Source: Oscheius dolichura
Lineage: Eukaryota; Nematoda; Chromadorea; Rhabditida; Rhabditidae
Reading direction: 5' to 3'
DNA length: 64,000 nt
Assembly (NCBI GenBank): GCA_932521035.1
Contig: OW051492.1
Coordinates: forward strand, 7,316,001 to 7,380,000
The position numbers and the translations under genes are program-made. Below the pieces are notes generated by a model. That model searched no databases. It saw nothing but the letters and a program-made list of their open reading frames with translations, and was not told the origin of the DNA. Shown piece after piece: positions 23,268 through 34,512 of this stretch. Within the stretch, counting starts at the first letter, position 1, and the number at the start of each line of letters is the position of its first letter.

Positions 23268-25260
23268 ATGGAGATTAAACCGGAGCCGGAGGAGCGGCCT
23301 GCCTCCCGAGCTTCTCGCCGTTCTCTCTCCTCCGACACGGGTCAGCCGCCGGACACTTGTGGTGTCTGTCTCAATGTATCGTCCCCCTTTTGATGGAAAC
23401 AGTCCATTTCTAGAAGTACAACGAGGGATGTCGCCTGCCGAAGAGTCTCATCTGCGGCCATACGCTGTGCCTGGCCTGTATCAAGGGGCTCGTCAGCCAC
23501 ACGGCCAAGATAGGCTGCCCGTTCTGCCGGAAACAAACACATTCGAGATGTACCGACATTCCAACTAATTTTCAACTTCTTCGTAAGTTTTTCGGACGAA
23601 AAACCGATCGCGTGACGAGTCGGCGATATTGTTTTTGTTGACAAAACCTACAAAAATCTGGAATTCCTCCAAAAATCATAAACGAACATGGAATACCCTC
23701 CAAAAAGAACACGAATATTCAGAATTGCTTCAAAAGCTCGGCCTCCTGTGTAAAATACCCGAGTCGGCGCCGTCGTCTCCTCCGCCAATCGAGGAGGACT
23801 ACACCGAGATCGAGAAGGCATACAAAGGTCTGTCCCTTTTTTTTTTTTTTTTTTCATTTTCATCTCTTCCAGATAATTTCAACGCCATCACCGTATATTA
23901 TAAGTCGGTTATCGACGAGATTCAAAAATCGATAAGTGATCTCGGCCTGAGCCCCGCGGCCGTTCGACCGAAGAGGTCCGACTTCCAAGTCCGGTCATAC
24001 TGTAAGTGCCGTATTTTGGGAGGTTAAAGGACTGTTCCAGTGAGATATATGACCCTGGGGGATGTGCTGGTCTCGGCCAAGGGAAGCATCCACGACTTGA
24101 ACCTGGTGATGAACGAGGTGGACAAGCACTTGACAGAAAGCCGGCGACTGGTCTGTCCCTATTCTGGGGAGGAGAGGATAGAGCCATTTTCAGAAACACG
24201 CCGTCTACAAGAGGCTAGACGACGGCTCGATCACCATCAACCCGGACAACACCCTCGCCGTCCACCGGTTTGTCCTCCTCTTTCTCTTCTCATCCCTCTT
24301 TCCAGCGAAGACATCGAACTCGAGTCGGGTCCCCCGCCTCGGCTGCCCGGGGCCGTCCACGAGATTCCTCCCTACCCGCTCCGGAGGACAGTCCACACCC
24401 CGCCGCTCGAGTCGCCCCACGATGCCGCCTCCATCTTCGACCGCTACATTGTCCCGGACTTTGACTTCTTCGAGGACGAGTACGACCAGCCGTCGGAGGA
24501 CGACGACTACAACAGTCTCAACGAGGAGCACCTCTACATCGGCCCGTGGAGGGTCGAGTCGGCCGAGCGAAGCAATTGGCTCGACTCCTCCCCTGTCCCT
24601 TCCCCACGAGACTCCGTGGTAATCCTCCCCCTTTCCCAATCTATTAATCCGTCATAGGCATCCTTCGGCCCTTCCAGTGGCGCCTGGTGCAGTATCTGCT
24701 GCTGTCCGATTCCACCGGACTTCCGTTCCCAGCAGATCCACGAGGCCGGAAGACGCCATCGCGCCCATGTCGCGTTTGTTTCGGATTGCCGGCCGTTTAA
24801 AAAAGAGATTTTTAGACAGAACCAGAGACACCATGAAGAATTCGGAGGAGCCGACACGCCCAACCCGAATTTGATCTATCTGACACCGGGCGAGAATCCT
24901 GGAGGAGAGGGCAGCTCGGCCGAGAGGACTCCTCCACGGCGAGGACGATACACGCGGCGACGGGGAAATAATCGAAATAATAACAACAATATATGGGAGA
25001 ATAGCGGGGAAGGATCCTCCTCGAACAACAACAATAACAATAATATATGGCGAGGAGGACGAGGACGGGGAAGGGGCCGAGGAGTCAGAGGAGGACGATC
25101 CCGAGGACGCGGTTTAGGAGGCGGCGCCTGGGGGAGACAGCCCGACGTCGACATGTAAGTGTCTCCCTCTTCCCGTCCCAAAGTCCGTTTCAGCCCGGGA
25201 GACTTGGAGTTCGGTGCCAACTGGGTCTTCGACTACCCCACCGCCTACCCCCAGTGGTAG
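23268..25260 (+). CDS. RING-finger E3 ligase candidate with Asn-rich and RG-rich C-terminus
   Basis: Probable ubiquitin E3 ligase. The start is ATG 23268 (MEIKPEPEERPASR). A C3HC4 RING is split by a short intron: CGVCLN then KYNEGCRLPKSLICGHTLCL, ACIKGLVSH, GCPFCRKQTHSRCTDIPTNF. The CTDIPTNFQLL ending resembles RINGs of TRIM/Roquin-type proteins. A helical middle follows (EDYTEIEKAYK, VIDEIQKSISDLGLSPA, SIHDLNLVMNEVDKHLTESR), then an acidic/proline region (FFEDEYDQPSEDDDYNSLNE). A long last-but-one exon encodes PNPNLIYLTPGENPG, two runs of asparagines (NNRNNNNNIWEN, SSSNNNNNNNIW) and an RG repeat (GGRGRGRGRGVRGGRSRGRG). RG and Asn-rich tails suggest RNA binding or condensate partitioning; that is inference. 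AATAAA lies near 25423. No orthologue was named. Confidence 0.8.
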
Positions 25261-25501
25261 CCGTCCTCCCCCTGCCCCCGCCCTCTTTCAAAAGACACGG
25301 TGTTTTGTAGTTTGTTTCGTGGACATACGATAGTTATCCGGTGTCTCCAGGCTGTCGATAGAATCCTTTGGAATACAGTTCTCCCAGTTTCTTTTGGTTG
25401 TATATTTGCTCTATTACAAAAGGAATAAAAGATTCTATGGACTGTTTTTGTATTGATCTGATCGGGCCGGGCGATAACGATCGGCCGATGGCCACTTTCC
25501 G

Positions 25502-26261
25502 ATGGACGCCTACCTGACGGAAGAGGAATGCTCAACTGACCCGTTCGTTGTCTTCCAAACATGGTTTGCCCCTTTTGAAGCAGAGGATTACTGTAGTTCC
25601 AGGCAAAAAGAGGTGTCCTCTCTGCCAAATTTGACATATGAACAGAAGCACGCCGTCTGCCTGTCGACAGTTGGGCAGTAAGCCGTCCTCCCGGTTATCC
25701 TCCATTTTCCAGAGACCTTCGTCCCTCTTCCCGAATGGTCATTTTGAGGGAATTCGACCCGGAAGGATTCAGTTTCTACACTCACAAAACCAGTAAGAAG
25801 GGCTGCCAGATAGAGGCCAACCCCAATGCCGCGATGCTCTTCTACTGGCCGCAACTGAACCGCCAAATTCGAATTGAGGGCTTGCTGAAGGAGCTGGCCG
25901 AGGAGGACGCCCAGAAAGTATGGCTCAGCTGGAATCTGAGCAGTCGGATTGGCTTCAAATCCAGCCAACAGAGTTCCGTGGTCAGTCGAGAGGAGATAGA
26001 GGCGGCCAGGAGGGAATTGGAGCAGGTGGCAGCCACCGAAGGAGAGGAGGCCATCACAAAACCCGAGCGATGGTAGAAGAGAGCTCTACCGCTTTTGAAA
26101 AATGGCAATTCAGGGTCGGGTACAAGCTGGTCCCTCGATCCTTTGAGTTCTGGCAAGGCCGGCACAGCGACCGTCTCCATGACAGGATAGTCTACGACAG
26201 GGATAGCCGCCAAGGACAGGAGATGCCCAGTGGCTGGTGGCGGTGTCGTCTGTCCCCGTAG
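25502..26261 (+). CDS. Pyridoxamine 5'-phosphate oxidase (PNPO)
   Basis: An FMN enzyme oxidising pyridoxine- or pyridoxamine-5'-phosphate to PLP, the last step of vitamin B6 salvage. Three exons. ATG 25502 gives [18 protein letters not shown] and AVCLSTVG. After a short intron come [60 protein letters not shown] and [18 protein letters not shown]. After a second 43-nt intron come [20 protein letters not shown] and WWRCRLSP, matching the family's C-terminal RLxP. The FMN/PLP-binding FYWxxLxRQxRxEG and RLHDR motifs are intact. The gene starts 241 bases after the RING gene on the same strand. Length of about 200 residues is usual. Confidence 0.93.
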
Positions 26262-26349
26262 AAATCTCCCCTTTAATCCGAGACATGTAGAACGAGAAGA
26301 TTATAATAAATTCATTTGGTCTGTCCATTATTCCCATTGTCTTTCTTCG

Positions 26350-27000
26350 ATGGCCCCCTCCAAGACGGCAAAGAGGTGGAAAGACGAGGAGGAGGATGCC
26401 CTGTCGACGGAGGAAGAGATGAGAAACACGCCGGACGTCCTCTGGAACTCTAAAGCGTTTTCTTTGATGGAGATCTCCGTGGATCCGAAGGAGATTCCCC
26501 TCTGCTACGAGACCCGTCTGTTTCGTCATTTGGTCATCAACGAGAGCCCGTTCCCAGTTGTCTGCCGCCTGCTGTCCTCCTCTCCGCCAGGATTCCTCGT
26601 CTTAAAAGAAAACCCCCGTTTCATTGTCGAGGCCAACGGCTGCTATTCCCTGTCGGTGAAGAAGGCCGACGGCTGGGGCAGAGGACGGACCGAGATCCTC
26701 CTGCTACAAGTGCTGCCCGTGGATAAGCACTTCCAACAGATGCCCATGTGGGAACTGAAGGCCCAGCAACTTTTCAATTTGGGACGGAAGCCGGTCTCTC
26801 TGACCGTCCGCTACACGAGGCTGCCTCCCTACGTACAAGGCGCATTCCAACTTTTCAAGCCGCTCTATAACACCGGGGGCATTCCACTCTTCGGCACGGA
26901 CCATATGGATATCAGCGAAGTTAATGTTCTGGATGCGGTTGTGGCTGCCAAGGAGAGGGTCAAGCCAAAAGAAGAGATCAAGAAGCCCGCTAGCAAATAA
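26350..27000 (+). CDS. MSP-domain protein, single exon
   Basis: A 216-residue intronless protein starting MAPSKTAKRWKDEEEDALST at 26350. The central part folds as a major sperm protein domain: ISVDPKEIPLC, LVINESPFPVVCRLLSSSPP, GFLVLKENPRFIVEANGCYS, TEILLLQVLP. This is the VxPxx(L/I)xF...NxSxxxxxxK-type immunoglobulin fold, with a longer C-terminal part (YTRLPPYVQGAFQLFKPLYN) and a Lys-rich end. MSP-domain proteins are abundant and mostly sperm-expressed in nematodes, and the lack of introns agrees with that class; expression here is inferred. AATAAA follows at 27011. It is the last gene of the GC-rich 23-27 kb block; the next base composition is strongly AT. Confidence 0.8.
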   Translation: MAPSKTAKRWKDEEEDALSTEEEMRNTPDVLWNSKAFSLMEISVDPKEIPLCYETRLFRHLVINESPFPVVCRLLSSSPPGFLVLKENPRFIVEANGCYSLSVKKADGWGRGRTEILLLQVLPVDKHFQQMPMWELKAQQLFNLGRKPVSLTVRYTRLPPYVQGAFQLFKPLYNTGGIPLFGTDHMDISEVNVLDAVVAAKERVKPKEEIKKPASK

Positions 27001-27362
27001 TTTCTTCTCAAATAAATGTATTTCAAACTGTCAGTCTCTATCTAATCGATCTATCATTCTAGAAGTAGAGCTTTACAAACAGATGTCGTATTGTTAGTTG
27101 CTTTCTGTGTCATGAAGCATCACTGAGCAGAGAAAAAAAGGGATCAATGTAAAACTCTTTTTTTATTTTTTAGAAGATTTATAACAACATTTCACACATA
27201 ACAAGAGAAGAAGCACCTTTTGATGAACGTTTGCAAAGATAAAAAGCGAGCAAGATGGGCAAACCGTTATATGACCGGTTGTTGGACTTTCTGATATCAC
27301 ATGGGTTTTATAAGCCGTATGTGAGCGGCCAAAAAAGACAATAAAATCATGGAAAGGAGACA

Positions 27363-29514
27363 CTACTGTTGACCAGGAGGTGGAGGCGGTGGCGGCAGCA
27401 CAGCCCCATTAGCAAGCATTAGGGCGTAATGGTTAACATGATTGTCATGCATAATATAGTTGCTACCATAACCTTGAATAGGAAGGCCTGGTGGTAGTAT
27501 CTGGGGAGCGACGATTTGGCGAGTAGGAAAAGCTTCTTGTTCTTCGTTGGGACTGTTTACACCAAGACGGTAACCATCTGAGATTTAACATTTAATCTAT
27601 AGACCCTAGACCGGGTACCTTTTCCTGATTGTGAAACTTCCATAATAGTGCTATGTGGGCATTGAATAAATGGATGATCTCCCGCACAATTACTACAACT
27701 TGGAATATTAAGCTAAAAAATGTCATATTATTTTGCAGTATTATCAAAAGGCACCTGTAGGTTCCCGTTTACAGAACCGTAACTAAGTGGTCTGGTAGCC
27801 ATAACAAATGCTTGTGGAGTTGTCAATGGCGTCCGTCCTACTGACGATTCAGATCTTGAATACCGCTGTTCAGCCTATATAGCAATTATTAAATAATAAA
27901 ACATAAGGGATATACGGATGCTTCGGCGGATTTTTGCCTAGAAACGTAAAATTCTTCATATACAACGGAACTAAGCATCATTCTAGCAGGTAAGTCAGAC
28001 AACCCGTTTAAGTATTCAATAACTTCGGAATCAGTCATATCATTATTAAAATATGGTAAGATCCGATGATTTTCTGAAACAAATTATGCTCAATAAAAAT
28101 ACAAACAAAAGTATTCTTTAAAAACACAGAAACTCACTAGAAGCGAAAGAAGTAGGGCCATTTTGAGGATCGGGCGATGACACGACGGAATTATTAGCCG
28201 ATTCATCGCGTCGTTCATCACCAAAGGCATCTAAGAGCCGACGATGAAGAGAACTTATTTCCTTGCGTGAACGACTAACCCAAGTATTCTGCCCGTCGTT
28301 CCATTGTAACTGGAGAAAAGAACATAGATATTTCCAAAGCGAACATTACCTCAATTGTAAAATCTCCATCCGTAGAGTTCTTATCAGCAGAAGCAGTTAT
28401 CCGTCTAATATAAATTAAGGACGATGGATTAACAGGTATGTCAGGCGCAGCGTATTCTAATACAAACATAGACTTGTATTAATTTCGACACTACCAGGGG
28501 GTGGACGGACACGATCATACTGCAAAAGAAGTTCGTCCCTTGCAGCTTCCAGTCGCATACATTGATCTGTTGTAAATGCTGGATGATGTAGTGCTGCAGT
28601 AACTGCAAATACACCAATAATATGCTAAGGACAAAAATAACCTAATTTGCCGAGGTTTTGAAGAGTCTCCAATCTCACGTCTTCTGGTAACCCCTCCAAT
28701 TGTAGTCTTCTGTCTATCAATAATTGATCTATCAGTTTAATATAGGGATAAGCAGCTCGTCTGTTAGTCGAATTTAGCAAGCATATTAATTCAAAAGTTT
28801 CTTTCACCGCATTAGGATATGACCAACGTCCCCTAAAAAAAAAATAAAAATAATGACTATCAAAAACTAAATATACTCTGTTAGACAGCGTGATATAAAT
28901 AGAGGACTGTTGGCGTTAAATTCTTGCCGTTTTAGTTGCCCCGCGACCGGACGAGCAGACCCCTAAAATCCGCTAAAATTTATAGAAAACCATGTTATTC
29001 ACTTCTAAACATGCTCCCATGAGCCGTACTTCCTGGGGACTTAGAACTTTTACTATCTCGCAAAGTGTTTCGACCCTACTCCATTGTGATAACTAGAATA
29101 AAAATATAAAAAATTGAAACAAAAGACCTCACTTTTATAAAATTTATAAGGCCGTCTTCGGGTGATTTAGTACAGCCAACAACACTTGAAAAATCTGTTT
29201 GCGATTCGGCTGAACAGGAAGCCGACGGCTCAATAGAAGTGTGTAAGTCTGTTTTATTTTCTGGTCTGCAAACAAATGACACAGAAAATCTATAACTAAC
29301 GACTGCGTAAGAGGTGAAGCAACATCAGATCGAGTAAAAATAAGAACATTAGAATTCTGTTCGTCCTCGGAATTTCCAGCACCGTTTTTCTACAAAAGAA
29401 TAATTTCATGAACAAAACAAAACACACCTGGGCATAGCCGTTAGAATATGTTACGCCATTTGTTGTAGATGATGATGTCGCGGCGTGCTTCTTTTGCTTA
29501 TTTTTACCCGCCAT
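27363..29514 (-). CDS. gls-1: ZCCHC14/ZCCHC2-family RNA regulator, GLS-1-like
   Basis: Start MAGKNKQKKHAATSSSTT at 29514, with about ten exons and AT-rich short introns. WSRVETLCEIVKVLSPQEVR and RLMGACLE match the N-terminal helical module of ZCCHC2/14 (RVEFLCGLLDLC, ELRFLGSCLE as I recall). Next are FELICLLNSTNRRAAYPYIK, a linker with SRSRKEISSLHRRLLDAFGD, a helical HRILPYFNNDMTDSEVIEYL, and a zinc knuckle CSNCAGDHPFIQC. It ends in a Pro-rich tail (GAVLPPPPPPPGQQ). ZCCHC14 binds the TENT4 poly(A) polymerases. C. elegans GLS-1 partners GLD-4, its TENT4, and from memory lies beside dhfr-1 as here. Family assignment is good; orthology to gls-1 rests on position and partner logic. Confidence 0.78.
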
Positions 29515-29720
29515 CCCTTAATACAGAAAATACCAATTAAGAAGAACTATTCGGAAAATATTGGAAGATCGTATATACGACTATTGCACAACGCAGGATA
29601 AATGTTCATAGAAAATCATGGAATAGTGATATAAAATAATTAATGTAATACAAAAAACTCACACGTTTTCAAGACACGTATATGTTGTAAAAATACAAAA
29701 ATACAAACTACATGTTAATT

Positions 29721-30406
29721 TTAGCAAGAAACCCGATTGTATGTGTGGATAACAAAATGTGTTCCGTTTTCTTCTAATGTTTGACAGGCTTCTTGATGTT
29801 CAGCAAATAATTCCCAGTTGACCTTCAGAAATAAATCCGAGTCAAACCTGGCAGAATATTGAATAGAGAAGTGAAACATACCGCTTATCTATTTTAGTGA
29901 CAATGAGTCTGTCAATCATGTCTCTATCGAGAGCCAACCGATATATTTCTGTTCCACCAATATTCCAAACTGTTTCGATTTCATTTGATAACGCTCCAAA
30001 TAATATTTCATTGATAATTTCATCAAAATTACTCCTTAAAATATGCAAGTATAATGAAGAAGAAGAAAAATTCACTAACGTAACGATAAGATCTTTCGTT
30101 CTCTGTGATTCCATAGTTCGGCTAACTACAATATTCAGCCGATCTTTTAATGGCCTAAACTTTTCTGGAATGCTTTCCCAGCACTTTCTACCCATTATTA
30201 CAGCATTTTTCTGTAAGTAGTTCAATAGCAAAAAAGAAGAGCAAAAAACAAACCTTACTCTTGTCAGTCGTTGTAGTAGTAATATTTTTGAAAAAATCGA
30301 TGTCTTTCCTAAGTCTCCACGGAATGCTCCCATTTTTGGCAATACCTCCATCAAGATCCATTGCAACTACAAGTCCCATTTTTCGAGGAACACACTTTGC
30401 AGCCAT
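29721..30406 (-). CDS. dhfr-1: Dihydrofolate reductase
   Basis: Reduces dihydrofolate to tetrahydrofolate with NADPH for thymidylate and purine synthesis. Four exons. [20 protein letters not shown] opens with the beta-A strand and the M20 loop ([19 protein letters not shown]), which includes the active-site acidic residue. [20 protein letters not shown] (NADPH site), [30 protein letters not shown] (GG motif) and a C-terminal [12 protein letters not shown] follow. The length of about 190 residues is normal. The ATG at 30406 precedes the first strand; an upstream in-frame ATG at 30424 would lie in the preceding sequence. It shares a strand with the GLS-1-like gene, 206 bases away, a possible operon. 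Confidence 0.95.
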
Positions 30407-30692
30407 TATATGCGAAACCTGCAATCAATTCATTCTAATGAGCTTCGGCCTTTTACATTCTGATCAAGCGTAAATTGAATACAACACATCAAAAAGAAAT
30501 GTGTGGAACTATCAAAAACTATCCGGATGTTACAAAATCTACAGAATGATACGTTTTTGCCCAACCAGGTGGGTGCCAACCCGATGTAAACAGCACGCGG
30601 TGAGGAAAGAGGTCTCGTGTCTATGTGGAAACTTCATTGTTCGTCTCAATTTTTTTTATTAGTGCCATTTTCAATACCACAAATCTAGAAAT

Positions 30693-32111
30693 CTAAAAGG
30701 AGATACTTCCATCGGTATCCGATTCAATATTCATCACATCAAACTGCGCTTCTTCAACTGATGCAGTAGATTGCAAATCAGATTCGTTTTTTTCGCTCTC
30801 TTCTTCAATTTCTCCATCTTTTTCCGAAGAAGTGCTTCCTGAACGGCAGTGGGAATCTTCGCTTGAACTTTCTACTGCCTCTTTTTCTCTTTCTGAGTTG
30901 TTCTTTCTGACAGTAAGACCGAAACTACCTCCTCTATTAGCTTCTTCTTTATTGGTTAGAGATGGGGGAGCTATCACAGGTGAAGAAAATACGCTGGAAT
31001 TGATGCTTACCCGACCTTCTGAATCGGAATCTGTTGACATACTATCTTCTAATCCTAAAGTAAAATTTTTTGATAATTGGAGGTATCTTACTCGTCGCCA
31101 AGATCTCCTCGTTGACTGAGGATCTCTTGAACACTTTAGCCGCATCGGCTTCTGGAGCGTGATCCGATAAGGGACTGTAAACATTTTCCACGAAAGGGCT
31201 AGTATTTACCGCTTGATATTGAAGTCATCAAGTTTACTATCAGTTCGCAGAGAACTGGAAGAAGGAAACCGTAGATTATTGGGACGCTGAAGGCTTCTAA
31301 AATATTTCTCATGGATTCCGGATATAAAGAAGAACCTTGGACTCGAAAACGAAGATGGGGAAGAGTTGGACGAATCGCTGCCAGAAGACTTTTTCCGAAT
31401 TCTGCTCATTTCCTTCTGCTCTCGCTGAATTTCCAGAAGACCCTTTCTCAGCCTTGCCATTCCGTGGAGTCTCAGTTGCTGTATTTTTCTCTGCACAATG
31501 AAAGGATCATGTTCTGGATTATATGGTGGTTTCTAAAGGAAGTTATTTTTTTCAGTCAACTCCTTACCTCGTACTGAACTTTTTCCCTAACAAAGCCATC
31601 ACATCGTTTTGTTTCCATATTTGGCATAGCTAGCCGTGTTTCTGGCACATAATTTGTGTAAAATTTAGATAATTTTGTGGTGTCTAGCAGTTCACCACAT
31701 TCGCCAGAGATGGCAGCAGCTGACGCGTTCAGCCCCATCGTTTTTAGACGGGCTGCTATGAGTGTCAGCTCCATTATGTCTGAAACCAAATTAGAAGACC
31801 AATAGAAACATGCCTTCGTCTCTAAAATTTGGAAGAATCATAGTAGTGTATTGGTTCAATAGAAGATTGTGCATTCCATCAGCGATGACCGTCTTTATTG
31901 TGATTTTTAGCAGAAAAATAGATCCAGTTACCTTTATTACCCGATCATATTTGGTTTGTTGTAGTTTCTTTATGATTTTTTCTCCACTATAGCCATCGCT
32001 GGCCTTTGCCAGCCATTCGGAAACATCGGCCAATTCAGAAAGTTCGCCATCCAAGACGGAAATGTTGCTAAATACGGGAAAAGAGACCTTTTCAGATGGA
32101 GAAGTGTCCAT
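30693..32111 (-). CDS. Unrecognised protein with helical N-terminus and acidic Ser-rich tail
   Basis: Start MDTSPSEKVSFPVF at 32111; stop TAG at 30693-30695. Exons encode ELADVSEWLAKASDGYSGEK, TVIADGMHNLLLNQYTTMIL, MELTLIAARLKTMGLNASAA, RCDGFVREKVQYE, RKIQQLRLHGMARLRKGLLE and IQREQKEMSRIRKKSS. The Ser-rich and strongly acidic tail ends SDTDGSISF. A coiled-coil or helical scaffold is likely. One intron (donor at 31812-31813) must begin with GC for the frame to continue (AG|GCATGT). The reading frames are consistent across all junctions, so this is a real gene, but no domain is recognised. It sits between DHFR and eIF2-alpha on the same strand. Confidence 0.75.
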
Positions 32112-32340
32112 CCGAGTCTCCCTGGAGTGGCTTCGTTGCCCAGGTAACACGCCCGAGGCTATTCCGAATCTTGCGCCGGACACTAATAGGTTCAATAAAC
32201 AAGTGGCTTCGGGCTAATAGTGATATGACTTTTCTGTCAGAATGAGCAAAAGTTATTCAGCAAGGTATCTCCTGGATTTTGCATCTCTTTTAACGAGACG
32301 AAAACTACACTGCAGTTTCAACAAATTTTTTTGACAATTT

Positions 32341-32880
32341 TATTCTGTTCGGCCCTGTCCATTTTAGCGCTTCATTTCCTTGGTCCTCTTCCTTGAAGGC
32401 GGCTGACGACCATCATGTCCTGGACTAACCAAGTGCTCTTACCTTTCATGTGTCCAATTGCTAATGTTTAGGAGCTTGCCTGGTTTGACTTTCTATCGAT
32501 GCCCATAACACTGCTCTGGTTCCTTGCTCTCACCTACCTTATCATGGTGACTTTTGTCAAATATCTCCTGGTCCCAAAGGGAGAGGCTCGTAAGCCGTTC
32601 CTTCTTTGCTGGGAGACGGCTCATCACAAAACAAAGAGCGATACCTGATAACATAGAAACAGAGTGAGAAATGAATGTGTTCATAGCTTTGTTTCTCCGC
32701 TTCTTTCCGTTTCATTATCAACTACACCGCGACTTGTGGGCATTGCCCGCCCAGAAGAAACTTGGCCTTCAATCTATTGGGGGATTAGCTGTAAATGACA
32801 GGGAGCTGGATACTCTTATTGGCTTTGGGAGAAATAAACACTCCAATTCAGTTTTTCAAAATTTTACTTATTGAAACAAA
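32341..32880. other. Gap with coding potential on both strands; strand unresolved
   Basis: On the plus strand, a frame after TTTAG at about 32471 reads ELAWFDFLSMPITLLWFLAL and TYLIMVTFVKYLLVP, a convincing membrane segment. AATAAA follows at 32833, and a start MSWTNQVLLPF lies nearby at 32414. On the minus strand, an open frame with MSRLPAKKERLTSLSLWDQE and IFDKSHHDK ends at a good GTAGGT donor and can continue to SRKRTKEMKR, but only through an 18-nt gap. Either may be a small gene. Both choices need introns far shorter than the local norm, so no CDS is called. Confidence 0.35.
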
Positions 32881-32953
32881 AAATAACAAGAGTAGACCAA
32901 ACCATTGTATTCATGAAAAAAAACCAGAAAAAGATCAAAAACACAAATAAAAC

Positions 32954-34314
32954 TTAATCAGCATCGCTTTCTTCTTCATCGTCTCCATCTTTCGACTTCT
33001 TTTTGGCATCTCGGCTGGCTTCTTCAGCATCAAGCTGTTCATTAAGCCCTCGCGGAGCAACCATACCGTTCTAAAGCGATGATCATTACCAAGAAACAAT
33101 ATACCGACCTCATCACCGCTCTCCTCCTCGTCTTCGTCACTGCCTTCTTCATCTTCTTCCAACTCAGCAAGCTCCAGCTTTCTTTTCATTTCAGCTTCAT
33201 CCATTTCAGATACAACACGAATCTGTAGCAATAAAGTTGCGATATTTAAAAGATACTCACATCTTCTTTAATGTTAAATTTGCCTCCCTGCTTTTCAATA
33301 GCTTCTTTGACGACGTTTAAAGCCTGGCGCACAGAAGTTAATCCGGTATCTTTATCCATAGTTTGAGTTGTAACTACAAAGTGAGGTGCAGCAATAAGGT
33401 TGATCTGCAAGCATAACTAAGAATTTCTCCAAAGAAAAACCTTTATTGGAAGTTCTGGAGTTGAGCAGTTCTTTCCGGCAATCAACGCATCTTTGATAGC
33501 ATCAATTCCATTATAAGCGAAACACGAAACTTCGATATCAGCGCGAATCTACAACAAGAAGAAAAGTTTGGCATAATTAAAACTCACTTTTACAGCTTGC
33601 GGTGTTAATTTTTTTCGTATATCTTCTAGTAATTTTTCCTTAACATCAGCGGAAATATCACATTCGTCAAGAACTTCGGGGCTTCTACGAAGCAATAGCA
33701 TATAAATTACAACAAAGTCCTACGTAATAGCTTTCTTAAAAGCATCATAAGCTGCAGCTTTCCTTTTCTCTTTCCTGTCGAAATGCCAGGCAGTTTTTTG
33801 ATAGAGATCTTCAAGCTCTTCGTCTCTTTCGTAGCCAAGTTGCTCAGCAACATGTCGTAAAATGCTGTTACTGCTGATTAGAGGGTCTGCAGTTATGTTA
33901 CCTATTGACGGCCTTAGCTTTAGCGTGCCGGTCTTCACACTGAAGAAGATCTTTGGCATAAACTCGACGTTTTGAAAGATCGATATAACCTACAAGTATA
34001 TATGTGGAGTAATCAGAAATGATATTACCTTTTTCTTTGTCTACTCGGATGACTACAACACATTCATTACGTCCAACACGAATCAGCTTATTGACTGAAC
34101 GAATTCGCCGCCGAGACAACTCAGAAAGTAAAATCATTCCTTCTGGAAAACGAAGATTAATATTATTACATTTGAACTGAAACATACCAATATTATTGTA
34201 TTCTGAAAGAACGACATAAGCACCCATGTCGGCAATTTGTCGAACATTGGCAACCACAGTTTCTTCCACATCAGGAAATTGATTTTCATAGAATCTACAC
34301 TTAAGTCCAGACAT
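32954..34314 (-). CDS. eif-2alpha: Translation initiation factor eIF2 alpha subunit
   Basis: Alpha subunit of the eIF2-GTP-Met-tRNAi complex and target of the stress kinases GCN2 and PERK. ATG 34314 opens [20 protein letters not shown]. The S1 domain carries the phosphorylation loop [20 protein letters not shown] with the regulatory serine in LLSELS intact, followed by [20 protein letters not shown] and LSKRRV. The helical domain ([20 protein letters not shown]) and the C-terminal alpha-beta domain ([20 protein letters not shown]) are complete. It ends in an acidic tail ([11 protein letters not shown]). Eight to nine exons, AT-rich. It is 198 bases from the prohibitin stop on the same strand. 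From memory these two genes are also adjacent in C. elegans (Y37E3.10, Y37E3.9). Confidence 0.96.
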
Positions 34315-34512
34315 CTGAAAGCAAAATGCGTTTTAGTTAGTAGTAAAATCATTGTAAAGTAGTAGTAAAACATGTCTAGTAAAATTTGAAATAACATTCA
34401 TGTGTACAATAATCATCGGTAAATATATTTATGATAAAAAAACAGAAACATAACAAACTACTATCATCCTACAACAAAAAGATGAGATGCAAAGCCAATG
34501 TTATATACGTGT

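Noticed and set aside
24205-24639. 144-codon minus-strand frame
   Set aside because: Antisense of the acidic/proline exon of the RING gene.
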